This document shows, one piece after another, positions 1 through 9,500 of a DNA stretch of 64,000 nt. The translations under genes were made by a program, and so were the position numbers. The DNA is from Haloplanus aerogenes. Its GTDB lineage: Archaea > Halobacteriota > Halobacteria > Halobacteriales > Haloferacaceae. The notes under the pieces were generated by a model. That model did not search any database. It worked only from the letters and a program-made list of their open reading frames with translations, and was not told where the DNA came from. Position 1 is the first letter of the stretch. Each line of letters begins with the position of its first letter. The DNA lies in assembly GCF_003856835.1 (NCBI RefSeq), contig NZ_CP034145.1, positions 2,666,001-2,730,000 on the forward strand, written 5' to 3'.

Positions 1-3000
1 ACCACCCGATAAACCAAGGGTCGCTCTGTTCGAAGGGTGCTGGGATCTACGAGACCGAACACTCGGAGAAACGGGTTCGACACCCGATGGTTCGGGAGAA
101 CGGCGCTTGGCGAAAGCTGTCGTGGGATTCGGCCTACGACCGGCTGGCGACCGACATTCGTGCGCTGTGGCCGGATTCGAACGTCTCGCCGGATCAGGCC
201 GTCGACGTAAGTGAGGAGGCCAGCCGCGAGAGCGTCATGCTCCTCGGGAGTGCCCACCACTCCAACGAGGAGTCCTACGCCATCCGAAAGCTCGCGGCGT
301 TCATGGGCACGAACAACGTCGACCATCAGGCGCGGATCTGTCACTCCACGACGGTCGCGGGCCTCGCGAACACGTGGGGCTATGGGGCGATGACGAACAC
401 GCTGCAGGACTACCGCAACTACGACCTGCTGGTCGTCATCGGGCAGAACCCGGCGGAGGCCCACCCCATCGCGATGCAGCACATCCTCGAGGGGCAGAAA
501 CGTGGCGGGACGCTTCTGACGCTCGATCCGCGGTTCACGAAGACCGCGGCCCACGCCGACGAGTTCATGCGGTTCCGGCCCGGGACCGACGTGGCGCTGA
601 TGATGGGGATCATCAAGGAGCTCCGCGACGAGTACGGGCTGGCGTTGGACCCGGACGCGGACGATACGGGCCAGAACATGCTCACCGACCGCGTCCAGGG
701 CTGGGAAGACATCGAGGACGACCTCGACAAGTACGACAAGGAGACCGTTTCAGAGATCACGTGGCTCTCGGTCGAAGAGATCGAGCGCCTCGCCGAGCTG
801 TTCAACGAGAACCGCCCACACATCCAGATCGAGTGGGCGATGGGCGGCACCCAGCACAACAACGGGACCCAGAACATCCGGTCCTACGCCGCCGCGAGCC
901 TCGCGTCAGGGAGTGCGGCCCGCAGTGGCGGTGGTCTCCAGGTCATGCGTGGCCACGCCAACGTCCAGGGGGCGACCGACCTCGCAGTCGCGAGCCACAT
1001 CCTCCCGGGGTACTACGGGCTGTCACCCGGTGGCTGGTCGTGGTGGGCGGACGTCTGGGACATGAACCCGTACACGAGCGGGTCCACCTCGTTCGCGGAC
1101 ATGTACAACCGATTCGAGGTAATGCCGCCGGATAAGTACGTCCGGGCGACCGACGCGGAGGACCCCGACGAGTTCCCGGGAAGTAGTGGCGAGGGTCAGT
1201 ACGGCCCCAACAATCCGGCGCCGAACTCGATGATGTTCCAGAGCGGGCTGACCGTCGCCCGCTGGTTCGAAGCCGCGCTCGATCAGGAGGATCGGATGCA
1301 GCAGACGCCGATCTACCAGCCCGATCAGGTGAAGATTGCCGTCTTCTGGGGTCACTCCTCGAACTCCATCAGCGAGATGGAGAAGATGAAAGAGGGGATG
1401 CAGAACCTCGACTTGCTCGTGGTCATCGACGTGTTCCCGTCGGTCGCGAGCGTCCTCCCCGACTTCGACGAGGGGCCGCCGGTGATGGTCCTCCCGGCGT
1501 CGAGTCAGTACGAGCACTACCGCTCGCTGACGAACACGCACCGCTCGATCCAGTGGTCGGAGCCGGTGCGTCCCCCGTCCCACAACTCGAAGCCCGACCT
1601 GCAGATCATGCAGGAACTGGCGGACCACCTCGGCTTCGGTGAACACTTCGACTGGGGAACTGGCCCGGAGATTCACAACGGGAAATCGAGCTACGAGAAC
1701 GTCATCCGGGAGTTCAACCTCGGGACGAACACCATCGGATACCGCCAGACCCCGGAACGCCTCCAGCAACACCTCGAGTACGACTACGCGTTCTCCCACG
1801 AGACGCTCCAGGCCTCGGAAGGGTCGCCCGTCGAGGGCGAGTACTGGGGCCTCCCCTGGCCGTGCTGGGGTGAAGGACACCCCGGGACGCCGATCATCTG
1901 GAACGACGACATGAACCCCAACAACGGGGGACAGGACTTCCGGACGCGGTGGGGCGTCCAGGCACCGAGCCCCGAAGAGTGGGAGCAGATGAACACCGAC
2001 AAGGAGTACCCGTTCCAGGCGACGATCGACGCCGTCGGGGACCGGTACGACAGCGTCGAGGACGCCCTCGACCTGACGCGAGCGCCGTACAACCCCGACT
2101 GGGCGTCGGCAGCCGACACGGCCAGCGACGGGCTGATCCACGGGATTCCGGAGTATCCGGGCTGGAAGACGACGCCACCGAAGAGCCTCGTCGATCCGAC
2201 TCAGAGGACCCAGTCCGACGAACTCACCATCCCGCAGCAACACGCGCTCGACAACCAGCGGTCGGTGTACACCGCCGCGCAGGCGCTCAACAACCCGAAC
2301 ACCGGGAGCCCCGAGTTCGACCAGTACATCTCGGAGACCCAGAACATCGACCCGGCGTTCTACGAACAGTACGACTACAGGCAGCCCGACGCGCCGACGG
2401 GGCGCGGACGGGCGCGTGCCGTCGTCTGGAACTTCATCGACACGACGCCGGTGCACCGCGAACCGCTGGAGAGCCCGCATCCGGAACTCGTCGAGGAGTG
2501 GCCGGCGAACGGCCAGCAACGGAACTTCTACCGCCTCGACCAGAACAACGCGGTAGAACAGGAGAAGGCGATGCAGATCATCCACGGCGACGGCGACGGG
2601 CCGGCGCTCGACACCATCATGACGACGGGCCGGCAGGTCGAACACCAGGGCGGCGGCTCGGAGACACGGAGCAACATCCACACCGCCGACCTTCAGCCGC
2701 ACATGTACGCCGAGATTACGCCGAACAAGGCCGAGAACCTCGGCGTCGACGGGGGTGATCTGATCGTCATCTCCTCGACCGACCGCGGATCGGTCCTCGT
2801 GAAAGCGAGGGTGACCGACCGGCCGAACGACGACGAGGTGTTCCTGCCATTCCACTGGGGTGGCGTCTTCAAGGGACAGAGCCTGGAGGACAAGTACCCG
2901 CCAGGCACCGTTCCGTACGCCATCGGCGACTCGGCGAACGCCATCACGTCGCGAGGCTACGACGTCGAGACCCAGATGCAGGAGACAAAAGTGTCGATGG

Positions 3001-3134
3001 TGGCGATCCGCCCGGCCACACAGAGCCTCCTCGAGGAACTCAATATGGACGTCGACCTCGAGTTCCCGCAGGACCGTGACGGTATCGGCCAGCAGAAAGA
3101 CTTCGATGTCCGTGATCACAACACGGTCCAATAG
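1..3134 (+). CDS. fdhA: formate dehydrogenase-type molybdopterin oxidoreductase, catalytic alpha subunit (5' truncated by window)
   Basis: The reading frame is open from the first complete codon (base 3), so the real start lies upstream. The first codons read HPINQGSLCSKG, which contains the fourth Cys (codon 27-29) of the N-terminal 4Fe-4S site of the DMSO-reductase/formate dehydrogenase superfamily. The motif ARICHSTTVAGL places a Cys (codon 339-341) where FdnG-type enzymes have selenocysteine, followed by the conserved GYGAMTN and AEAHP segments. The C-terminal third holds a molybdopterin-dinucleotide-binding domain (around 2600-3000). By family it oxidises formate to CO2, or works in reverse, passing electrons to the Fe-S subunit encoded immediately downstream. 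A Tat signal would be expected upstream but is outside the window. Substrate assignment is by similarity and context; another two-electron oxidoreductase of the family is possible. Confidence 0.85.
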   Translation, partial: HPINQGSLCSKGAGIYETEHSEKRVRHPMVRENGAWRKLSWDSAYDRLATDIRALWPDSNVSPDQAVDVSEEASRESVMLLGSAHHSNEESYAIRKLAAFMGTNNVDHQARICHSTTVAGLANTWGYGAMTNTLQDYRNYDLLVVIGQNPAEAHPIAMQHILEGQKRGGTLLTLDPRFTKTAAHADEFMRFRPGTDVALMMGIIKELRDEYGLALDPDADDTGQNMLTDRVQGWEDIEDDLDKYDKETVSEITWLSVEEIERLAELFNENRPHIQIEWAMGGTQHNNGTQNIRSYAAASLASGSAARSGGGLQVMRGHANVQGATDLAVASHILPGYYGLSPGGWSWWADVWDMNPYTSGSTSFADMYNRFEVMPPDKYVRATDAEDPDEFPGSSGEGQYGPNNPAPNSMMFQSGLTVARWFEAALDQEDRMQQTPIYQPDQVKIAVFWGHSSNSISEMEKMKEGMQNLDLLVVIDVFPSVASVLPDFDEGPPVMVLPASSQYEHYRSLTNTHRSIQWSEPVRPPSHNSKPDLQIMQELADHLGFGEHFDWGTGPEIHNGKSSYENVIREFNLGTNTIGYRQTPERLQQHLEYDYAFSHETLQASEGSPVEGEYWGLPWPCWGEGHPGTPIIWNDDMNPNNGGQDFRTRWGVQAPSPEEWEQMNTDKEYPFQATIDAVGDRYDSVEDALDLTRAPYNPDWASAADTASDGLIHGIPEYPGWKTTPPKSLVDPTQRTQSDELTIPQQHALDNQRSVYTAAQALNNPNTGSPEFDQYISETQNIDPAFYEQYDYRQPDAPTGRGRARAVVWNFIDTTPVHREPLESPHPELVEEWPANGQQRNFYRLDQNNAVEQEKAMQIIHGDGDGPALDTIMTTGRQVEHQGGGSETRSNIHTADLQPHMYAEITPNKAENLGVDGGDLIVISSTDRGSVLVKARVTDRPNDDEVFLPFHWGGVFKGQSLEDKYPPGTVPYAIGDSANAITSRGYDVETQMQETKVSMVAIRPATQSLLEELNMDVDLEFPQDRDGIGQQKDFDVRDHNTVQ

Positions 3135-3146
3135 GAGGTGGTGAAT

Positions 3147-3812
3147 ATGTCAAGCAACAAAGAGATAATGCGGCAGGGGGTCATCAGCACTGGGGGCGAA
3201 GACACCCGGATCTTCCCCGACGTAGAGGCCTGTATCGACTGTGGCGGGTGTGTCGTGGCCTGCAAACGCACGTGGGACTCGTCGGTCGACGAACAGCGAA
3301 TCAGCATCTCGACGATGCTGGAGGGCCAAGAAGGCGCGCAGGGGCTGAACGCCCACAGCGCGAGGGCCCTCGGACAGGGCGAGTCGCCCGGCGAGACAGC
3401 AGTTCCGATGCAGTGTTACCACTGCGAGAACGCGCCGTGTGTGTCCGTCTGTCCGACCGACTCGCTGATGAAACAGGAAGACGGCTTCGTGCAGGTGCGC
3501 GACGACCTCTGTGTCGGCTGTCAGTACTGCCTGTCGGCGTGTCCGTTCGGGGCGCCGCAGTTCCCCGACTCCGACGACGCGTCGGCGCAGCTGTTCGGCA
3601 CCGGCGGGACGATGGACAAGTGTACCATGTGCGAGGAACGGCAGGACGTCGGCAAGGGGCCGGCGTGCGCCGAGGAGTGCGCGACGGACGCGATTCTCGT
3701 CGGCAACGCCGAGGAGATTTCGTCCGAACTGGAGCGTCGTGACAGTGGCACGTTCTTCAACGACGTCGCCATGGAGATCATCTTCGGTGAAGAGGAGGCA
3801 CAGGTGTTCTAA
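3147..3812 (+). CDS. fdhB: formate dehydrogenase-type iron-sulfur beta subunit (four 4Fe-4S clusters)
   Basis: The 221-residue ferredoxin-like protein has sixteen cysteines in four groups: CIDCGGCVVAC, CYHCENAPCVSVC, CVGCQYCLSAC and CTMC...CAEEC. This is the pattern of FdnH/DmsB-type electron-transfer subunits that carry electrons from the molybdopterin subunit to a membrane cytochrome b. I chose ATG 3147 rather than the GTG codons at 3138 and 3141, because a strong Shine-Dalgarno sequence (GGAGGTG, 3134-3140) overlaps those GTGs and is well spaced from 3147. It starts 12 bases after the alpha subunit and its stop abuts the next start. Unlike E. coli FdnH it has no C-terminal membrane helix, so anchoring must come from the two membrane proteins downstream. 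Confidence 0.88.
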   Translation: MSSNKEIMRQGVISTGGEDTRIFPDVEACIDCGGCVVACKRTWDSSVDEQRISISTMLEGQEGAQGLNAHSARALGQGESPGETAVPMQCYHCENAPCVSVCPTDSLMKQEDGFVQVRDDLCVGCQYCLSACPFGAPQFPDSDDASAQLFGTGGTMDKCTMCEERQDVGKGPACAEECATDAILVGNAEEISSELERRDSGTFFNDVAMEIIFGEEEAQVF

Positions 3813-4193
3813 ATGAGCTACCAAGAAGACCTTCCGGAAACCAGCGGTTACAGCAAAGTTTCGGTGGTGATCAGCGCCATCGTCGGCATCGTCCTCGCCG
3901 TCGTCGCCGTCTGGTGGGCCGCCGGAACGGCCGTCTTCTACGAGGGCCTGTTCCGCGTCGCGCCGACGGTCGAGGGTGGCGGCATCGGGGCCGACTGGGT
4001 CGCCGGCAACACGGTGCCGTGGCTTGACTTCCTCGTGGCCGTCGTCCACGCGGCGGACGTGATCATGGGGCTGTTCATCCTCCTGATGGTGTTCATCCAC
4101 TGGGCGGCGTTCCGTCGCCTCGCGGGGCAGATGCAGGGCCCCGACGAAGGGAGTCAACAGGCCGTCGCGACCGACGGAGGTGAGACCGAATGA
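3813..4193 (+). CDS. small membrane subunit of the formate dehydrogenase cluster
   Basis: This 126-residue protein has two predicted membrane helices, one near residues 13-40 and one near 70-98. The second contains His residues (VVHAAD and FIHWAA) that could face a haem, but this is only a possibility. The start ATG directly follows the TAA of the iron-sulfur subunit, and the stop overlaps the start of the cytochrome b gene (ATGA), so it is clearly co-translated with the complex. I infer it is an accessory membrane anchor or half of a split cytochrome subunit. I do not recognise it as a named family from sequence alone. Confidence 0.7.
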   Translation: MSYQEDLPETSGYSKVSVVISAIVGIVLAVVAVWWAAGTAVFYEGLFRVAPTVEGGGIGADWVAGNTVPWLDFLVAVVHAADVIMGLFILLMVFIHWAAFRRLAGQMQGPDEGSQQAVATDGGETE

Positions 4194-5179
4194 CGAGTCT
4201 CGACCACGGTAAGTTCACGCGGGTCACGACGACGTTCCACTCGTTGCTGGCCCTCGACGTGTTCGCCCTGTTCTTCACGGGGTACAGCCTGACGTTCAAC
4301 GACGAACTCTGGTGGCTGCTGTCGCTGATGGGTGGGCCGGAGAGCGTCACCGCGCTCCACCGCGCCGCCGGCTTCGGGCTCATCGCCCTCATCGGCTTCT
4401 GGGCCACACTCATGGTCACGAGCGAAACCGGCCGGAGCAACTTCCAGGATGTCATGCCCACCGGCGAAGACATCAAGGCGTTCATCCAGGACGTGCAGTT
4501 CGCCCTCGGGAACGCCGACGAGCGTCACCCGGCCGCAAAACAGTTCGCCGGCGGCGACACCGACGACGTCCCACTGCTCTCCTACATCGGCAAGGGCGTC
4601 GTGTTCATCTTCGCGGTCGAACTGTTCCTGCTGACGGTCAGCGGACTGCTCATCTGGAGCAAGACCGGCCTGATGCAGTACTTCAACACGAAGACGGCCG
4701 CGATGGGCTTCGTGATCTTCCACGGCCTGCTGGGCGTCATCATGCTGATGGGGGTCATGTTCCACATCTTCGAACACGGGTTCCACCCCGCCTTCTACCC
4801 GGTCGAACCGAAGGCGTTCATCCCCCGAGAGCTGATCCCGGAGACCCACGCCGACGGCGGGATCAGTGATCTCAGCCTCGCTCCGTCGTGGAGCACGGTG
4901 AGCACGGTCATGGGTGTGCTCACCGTCGTCGGTATCGTCAGCGTCATGGTCGGCTCCATCTTCGACGAGGGGTATCCGGTGCCACGCGAACTGACGGTGG
5001 GCGGGGGGCCAGAGAGCCTCCTGCTCACCATCGGCATCAACGCCGGCATCTTCGTGTTGTTCGTCGGCCTCGTCCTCTCGATGTACGGTAACCTCCTGCG
5101 CGTGCGGTGGGAGCGCCGACTCGAAGAGGACCGTCGCCAGCCGGCGGCGACCGACGGCGGTCACCCCGACGACGACTGA
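4190..5179 (+). CDS. cytochrome b561-like membrane subunit (gamma) of formate dehydrogenase
   Basis: The 329-residue polytopic membrane protein has about six hydrophobic segments. The first four resemble the FdnI/cytochrome b561 fold, with histidines in the helices (TTFHSLLALD, TALHRAAG, IFHGLLG, MFHIFEHGFHP) suitable as haem b ligands. The loop after the fourth helix, GFHPAFYPVEPKAFIPRE, is the kind of conserved cytoplasmic segment found in gamma subunits. Two further helices near residues 238-260 and 280-310 form a C-terminal extension. The gene overlaps the preceding membrane subunit by four bases. Expected role: quinone-linked electron transfer between the Fe-S subunit and the membrane pool. 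Confidence 0.8.
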   Translation: MTSLDHGKFTRVTTTFHSLLALDVFALFFTGYSLTFNDELWWLLSLMGGPESVTALHRAAGFGLIALIGFWATLMVTSETGRSNFQDVMPTGEDIKAFIQDVQFALGNADERHPAAKQFAGGDTDDVPLLSYIGKGVVFIFAVELFLLTVSGLLIWSKTGLMQYFNTKTAAMGFVIFHGLLGVIMLMGVMFHIFEHGFHPAFYPVEPKAFIPRELIPETHADGGISDLSLAPSWSTVSTVMGVLTVVGIVSVMVGSIFDEGYPVPRELTVGGGPESLLLTIGINAGIFVLFVGLVLSMYGNLLRVRWERRLEEDRRQPAATDGGHPDDD

Positions 5180-5230
5180 CCGGCGAACCGTCCCCTCCTC
5201 CCGAATCGTTTTATCTCGCGGCGCCGACCT

Positions 5231-6019
5231 ATGAACGAGATGTCACGGAAGGCCATCCTCGCCCTCCTGCTCGCCGCCCTCACGCTCACTGCCGGCTGTT
5301 CTTTCCTCGCGCCGAACCCCGAGAGCTACTCCAGCACCTACGACTACAGCGTGGGCGTCGACGCGACAGGCACGCTGGAGGACGTGACGATTCGCGTCCC
5401 GCTTCCGCAGGTCGACGGCGAGACAGTCGTCGACGCGGACGTCGTCGCGCCCAACGGCACGGTCGAGGCGTTCGACGCGACAGTCGTGGAAACGGCGTAC
5501 GGCCCGATGCTCGAACTCACCGCCGACGAGTTCGTCGTCGAGACGCGTTACTACCGGTTCGTCGAGGAGGACGGCCTGGGGCGCCGCGAGGAGATCTCCG
5601 AATCCGAGTACGACCCCTCGAATCCGAACCACCAGAGGGTCGACCAGCGGACGGTGCGCGTACACGTCACGCAGGAGGCGACCTACCCCATCGAGACGCG
5701 GACCCCCGTGGGTGAGTCGCCGACGTTCTACCCGGCGGCGACACGCGAACTCGCGGACTGCCGGGTTCCGTATCAGGACGAAACGGCGTGTTTCGACTAC
5801 GACGCCCCCGTCTACCTCTCGTACGACGCGCCCGCAGACGCACGAGTCAGCGGCAGTATCATGCTCACCGGGTCGAACGAGTGGTTCGCCGGCGGGTGGA
5901 CCGGCAACAGCTACACCGACCACGTGACCTTCCGCGTAACCGGTCCCCGTGACGGCTGGATCGTCGCCAACGGAACGACCGAGACCGGTCGGGGCAACTA
6001 CCCCTCACCCGAGCCCTAG
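5231..6019 (+). CDS. predicted haloarchaeal lipoprotein of unknown function
   Basis: This 262-residue protein begins with a signal peptide ending in a lipobox (LTAGC, Cys at residue 23), so it should be lipid-anchored on the outer face of the membrane. The mature part is acidic and beta-rich with no motif I recognise. An in-frame ATG three codons later (5240) is an alternative start. It follows the formate dehydrogenase genes by 51 bases on the same strand and may be read from the same transcript, but nothing in the sequence ties it to formate metabolism. Its stop overlaps the stop of the convergent gene by four bases. Confidence 0.65.
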   Translation: MNEMSRKAILALLLAALTLTAGCSFLAPNPESYSSTYDYSVGVDATGTLEDVTIRVPLPQVDGETVVDADVVAPNGTVEAFDATVVETAYGPMLELTADEFVVETRYYRFVEEDGLGRREEISESEYDPSNPNHQRVDQRTVRVHVTQEATYPIETRTPVGESPTFYPAATRELADCRVPYQDETACFDYDAPVYLSYDAPADARVSGSIMLTGSNEWFAGGWTGNSYTDHVTFRVTGPRDGWIVANGTTETGRGNYPSPEP

Positions 6020-6426
6020 GCCGACAGCAACTCGGCGCCCTCGGCCGACAGTTCGACCGTCACGTCCTGCCGGGTCTGCTCGCTCATCTGGTCGATGTTG
6101 CGCGTGAGGACTTCGAGGATATCCTTCGGTTCGGGGTAGACGAGGAAGTTGCCGTCGTCGTCCTCCATCACCAGTTGCGTATCGGAGAGGGAGATCTGAT
6201 CCCCCTCGATGCTGGCGACGACGACCGGGAGCGCCTCGGCGCCGCCGGGGTCGCCCTCCGTGACCATCGTGATGTGGAGTTCGTCGAGGCCGATGAGGTC
6301 CTTGTACTCCCGGACGCGACGCGCACAGCGGACCATATCACGCGTCACGGCCGTCTTCTGCTCGTTGCCGTGTTCCCCTTCGTGGCAGAGCTTGCACACC
6401 CGGAGTTCCATGCGCATAGTACACAC
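6016..6426 (-). CDS. conserved small acidic protein with CxxC motif
   Basis: The 136-residue soluble protein has an N-terminal CKLCHEGEHG motif that could bind a metal, followed by a mixed alpha/beta acidic region. The listed start is GTG; an ATG three codons inside (6417) gives the product MRMELRVCKLC and is equally plausible. Its end overlaps the lipoprotein gene tail-to-tail. I do not recognise a named family. The Cys-rich start followed by a compact domain suggests a small metal-binding regulatory or chaperone-like protein, but this is inference. Confidence 0.55.
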   Translation of the reverse strand: MCTMRMELRVCKLCHEGEHGNEQKTAVTRDMVRCARRVREYKDLIGLDELHITMVTEGDPGGAEALPVVVASIEGDQISLSDTQLVMEDDDGNFLVYPEPKDILEVLTRNIDQMSEQTRQDVTVELSAEGAELLSA

Positions 6427-6518
6427 CTAACGGGGAGGGAGGTGGTTAAATCCTCGGCGGCCGTCACAGCAACACGTCGCCGTTCCCGAGGCCGGCTGCT
6501 GACGACGAATATCAGAGC

Positions 6519-6529
6519 TGATATATTTG
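6519..6529 (+). promoter_or_regulatory. TATA-like element upstream of the GHKL/DUF3883 gene
   Basis: An AT-rich stretch (gatatattt) lies about 40 bases upstream of the chosen ATG at 6568, in a locally AT-richer patch that contrasts with the surrounding sequence. Spacing fits an archaeal TATA box with a short leader. This also argues against the much longer upstream reading frame being the true start. Confidence 0.4.
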
Positions 6530-6567
6530 TGAAAAGTCATTTAACTCCGATCCTGCTCCGTAGGTCC

Positions 6568-9500
6568 ATGACACGGGGCCTCCAGAAAGAGGGGTGGGAG
6601 GAGTGGCTACGCGAACAGCGATCGAAGATGGAAGATGTCTACCGGCGTGATCCGGATCGGATATTTTCGGACTACACTCGCGAGGCCGAAGCCGTTCGAG
6701 GCTACTCCGGGCGTGGAATGCTCGAACTGATACAGAACGCCGACGACGCCGGCCGAGACTACGCAGAGCCCGTGGACCTGCTGATCGAATTGACCGATCA
6801 AGGGCTGTTCGTCGCGAACACGGGCGCTGCGTTCACACCGGAGGGCGTGAGTTCTCTTATATTGAGTGACAACAGCCCAAAACAATTCCGGAAGGACTGC
6901 ATCGGCTACAAGGGTCTGGGATTCCGTTCGGTTCTGAACTGGGCATCACGTGTCGTCGTTCATAGCGGCGATGTTTCGATCGGCTTCTCCGAGGCGTTCG
7001 CGTCTGCGCAACTCGAACGTCTTCGGGAAGACGACGAGATAGATGCGAAGGCGAGACGGTTCGAAAAACGGGGGATTGCGACCCCGATCGCGACGTTGAG
7101 TACGCCGCATCTGCTGTCGAACGGCAAGGTCGACGATCCGAAGTTGAGAGAGGTGTACAACCGAGGGTGTCAGCTCAGAACGAACGGCTACGACACTGTC
7201 ATCGGCGTTCCGCTTCCGGAAGCCGAACAGCGGGCAAAGGTACAGCGAGAGATCGACGCGCTGTTCGAGGAGATCACGCTCTTCCTTCGCAATATTGGTC
7301 GAATCCGGATTCGAAGCGACGAGCGCGACGAAGAGTGGCGAGTGAATCGAACCGAGAACGCGGTGACGATCCACCGAGAAGACGGAGACTCGGTTAGCTG
7401 GCAACTGTTCGAGGAATCCGGAGAGATCCCGTCGGCGTACCGGCGACCGTCACAGACGGAGGACAAGTACGAAATAAAGATCGCCGTACCTGAGGATCTC
7501 GACAGGCTCGAATCGACATCGAACCTATTCGTCTTCTTCCCGACGAAGGTCTCCTTCCCGTTTCCGATGTTGGCGCACGCGACGTTCGAAGTGACTGAGA
7601 ACCGAGACCACCTGACGAACAGCGAGACGAACCGATTCGTCGCGACTAAACTGGCGTCGTTGATGGTGAACGCTGCCGAGGAAAAGAAGTCGATCGAAGA
7701 TCCGTGGGCGGCGCTTCGGACAGTTTCCTCGAGCGGCGAGATCGGAAGCACGCTCGAAGAACTCGAGTCGATCGACGGGAGCGACACGTTCGACGAGATG
7801 CTCCGGATGGAGGCGTCGTCTCGAGCGCTGATTCCCGTGCAGAATGGGACGTTCACGACGCCCGACTGTGCCTACCGGATCAGTGGAAACTTCGACGACT
7901 TGCTGCACGGCGAGCGGTTCGACGATATCTGTCTCCACGTCAACAACGCGGAGGTGGACACCCAACTCGAGAAACTGGATGTCCAGTCCATCGGATACGA
8001 CGACCTGAAACGGCGGATCAACGAGATAGCGAGCGACCTCTCGCTGGAGACACGGGCCACACTCATCGCGAGACTCGTCGACGAGGATATCATCGAAGAC
8101 GAGTCTCCACCCGCTCTGTTGATCGACTCGGACCGAGCCACCGTCGACGCTGGAACGACCGTGTTTCTCCCACCGCAAGATGACGCCGTCACTCTCCCCG
8201 AGTGGATTCCACAGCGGATTCTCCACCCCGAACTCGCGGCCGAGTTACGGGAACGGTGGAACCTGAGAGCCATTCGAGACCTCCGGATGAAACTGAGTGC
8301 ATTCGGCGTCAGGGAGTACAACCTCTCGGGGCTGGTCCAGTCCGTCTCCGCGGAGGCGAACAGACGAGTCAAGGACGACCCCGATGCCGAACTCGAGTGG
8401 CGTATGGAGATGCTGGAGGTGCTATGGAAGCTGTATCAACTCGGCGTAGACGGGGTCAATCTGTCGAATATCCCGATCGAGATACCGACGCGGACGGGAA
8501 CAGTCGAGCGGGCCGACTCGCTCTACCTCACCGCGGAGTATCCAAACGGGGACCTCGTGGAACAACTGTACGGACCGGTCGATCCAAGTTCGTTCGTGGC
8601 TGATCCCGAACAACTACCATTCAGTGACGATCGAGAGCGACTGGAAGACTTTCTGTGTTGGCTGGGCGTCGCTCACGAACCGAGAATCGAGCGCGTGCGA
8701 CCCGACGACCCGGCGTACCACGACTACGTGGTCGATTCGCTCGAGTATCCCGCGAGGTTCGAAGCACTCACCAAGGAATCCGCGGAGCGCGTGAGCGGAA
8801 CGCGGTCCCGGCTCACGGAGGTACAGACGGTCGATCGCCTCGCCGAGGTTCTCACCCACGCCGACCCACACGCCATCCTCGCGTGGTTGACGACGATCGG
8901 CCGGACGCTCGACGAGTGGCGGCAGGAGGGCGACATCGACGGAGCCTTCGAAATCAAGCCACAGTACAAGCAGTACTGGCGAACCCTGAGCGGACAGTCG
9001 ATCCCATCTCACCCGCTGTGGCTCCTCAAGACATCGGCGTGGCTCCCGACCGAGAACGGCGAACCACAGCCCCCACAAACGTGTTCGACGGCCGAGTTCG
9101 CACGGGAGATCTCACCACTCATCGGCTACCCGACCATCGAGATGGCTCATCCACTCCTCGAGGGGTCCGGAATCGACGAAACGGCGGTCGTGACTACCCT
9201 CCGAAAGATCGGCGTGACGAGCACGATTACCGATCTCTCTTGGGATGCGTTCTACCGAATACTGTCGGAGTTGCCGGAGCGTGATCCCGCCGGAGAGGTG
9301 GCGCCACGCGTATATCGAACCCTCTACGCGAATAAGGACGGGACGCCACCAGCCGAACTCTACGGTGAGTTCGTCGACGGTGGCGAGATGCTCGGAATCG
9401 ACGACGGAACATCCAACTACTACCCAGTCACCGAACTTCGGTACGCCGACAGCGAATCAATTCCGACACCGATCACCGACGAATATCCGCTATTAGCCCT

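Noticed and set aside
1023-3131. 702-codon open frame antisense to the formate dehydrogenase alpha gene
   Set aside because: It mirrors the third-position GC bias of the real gene, has no protein motif, and the sense strand carries a complete family signature.
6175-6567. N-terminal extension of the GHKL/DUF3883 gene
   Set aside because: It overlaps the opposite-strand CxxC gene, has no domain similarity, and the TATA-like element lies just before ATG 6568.
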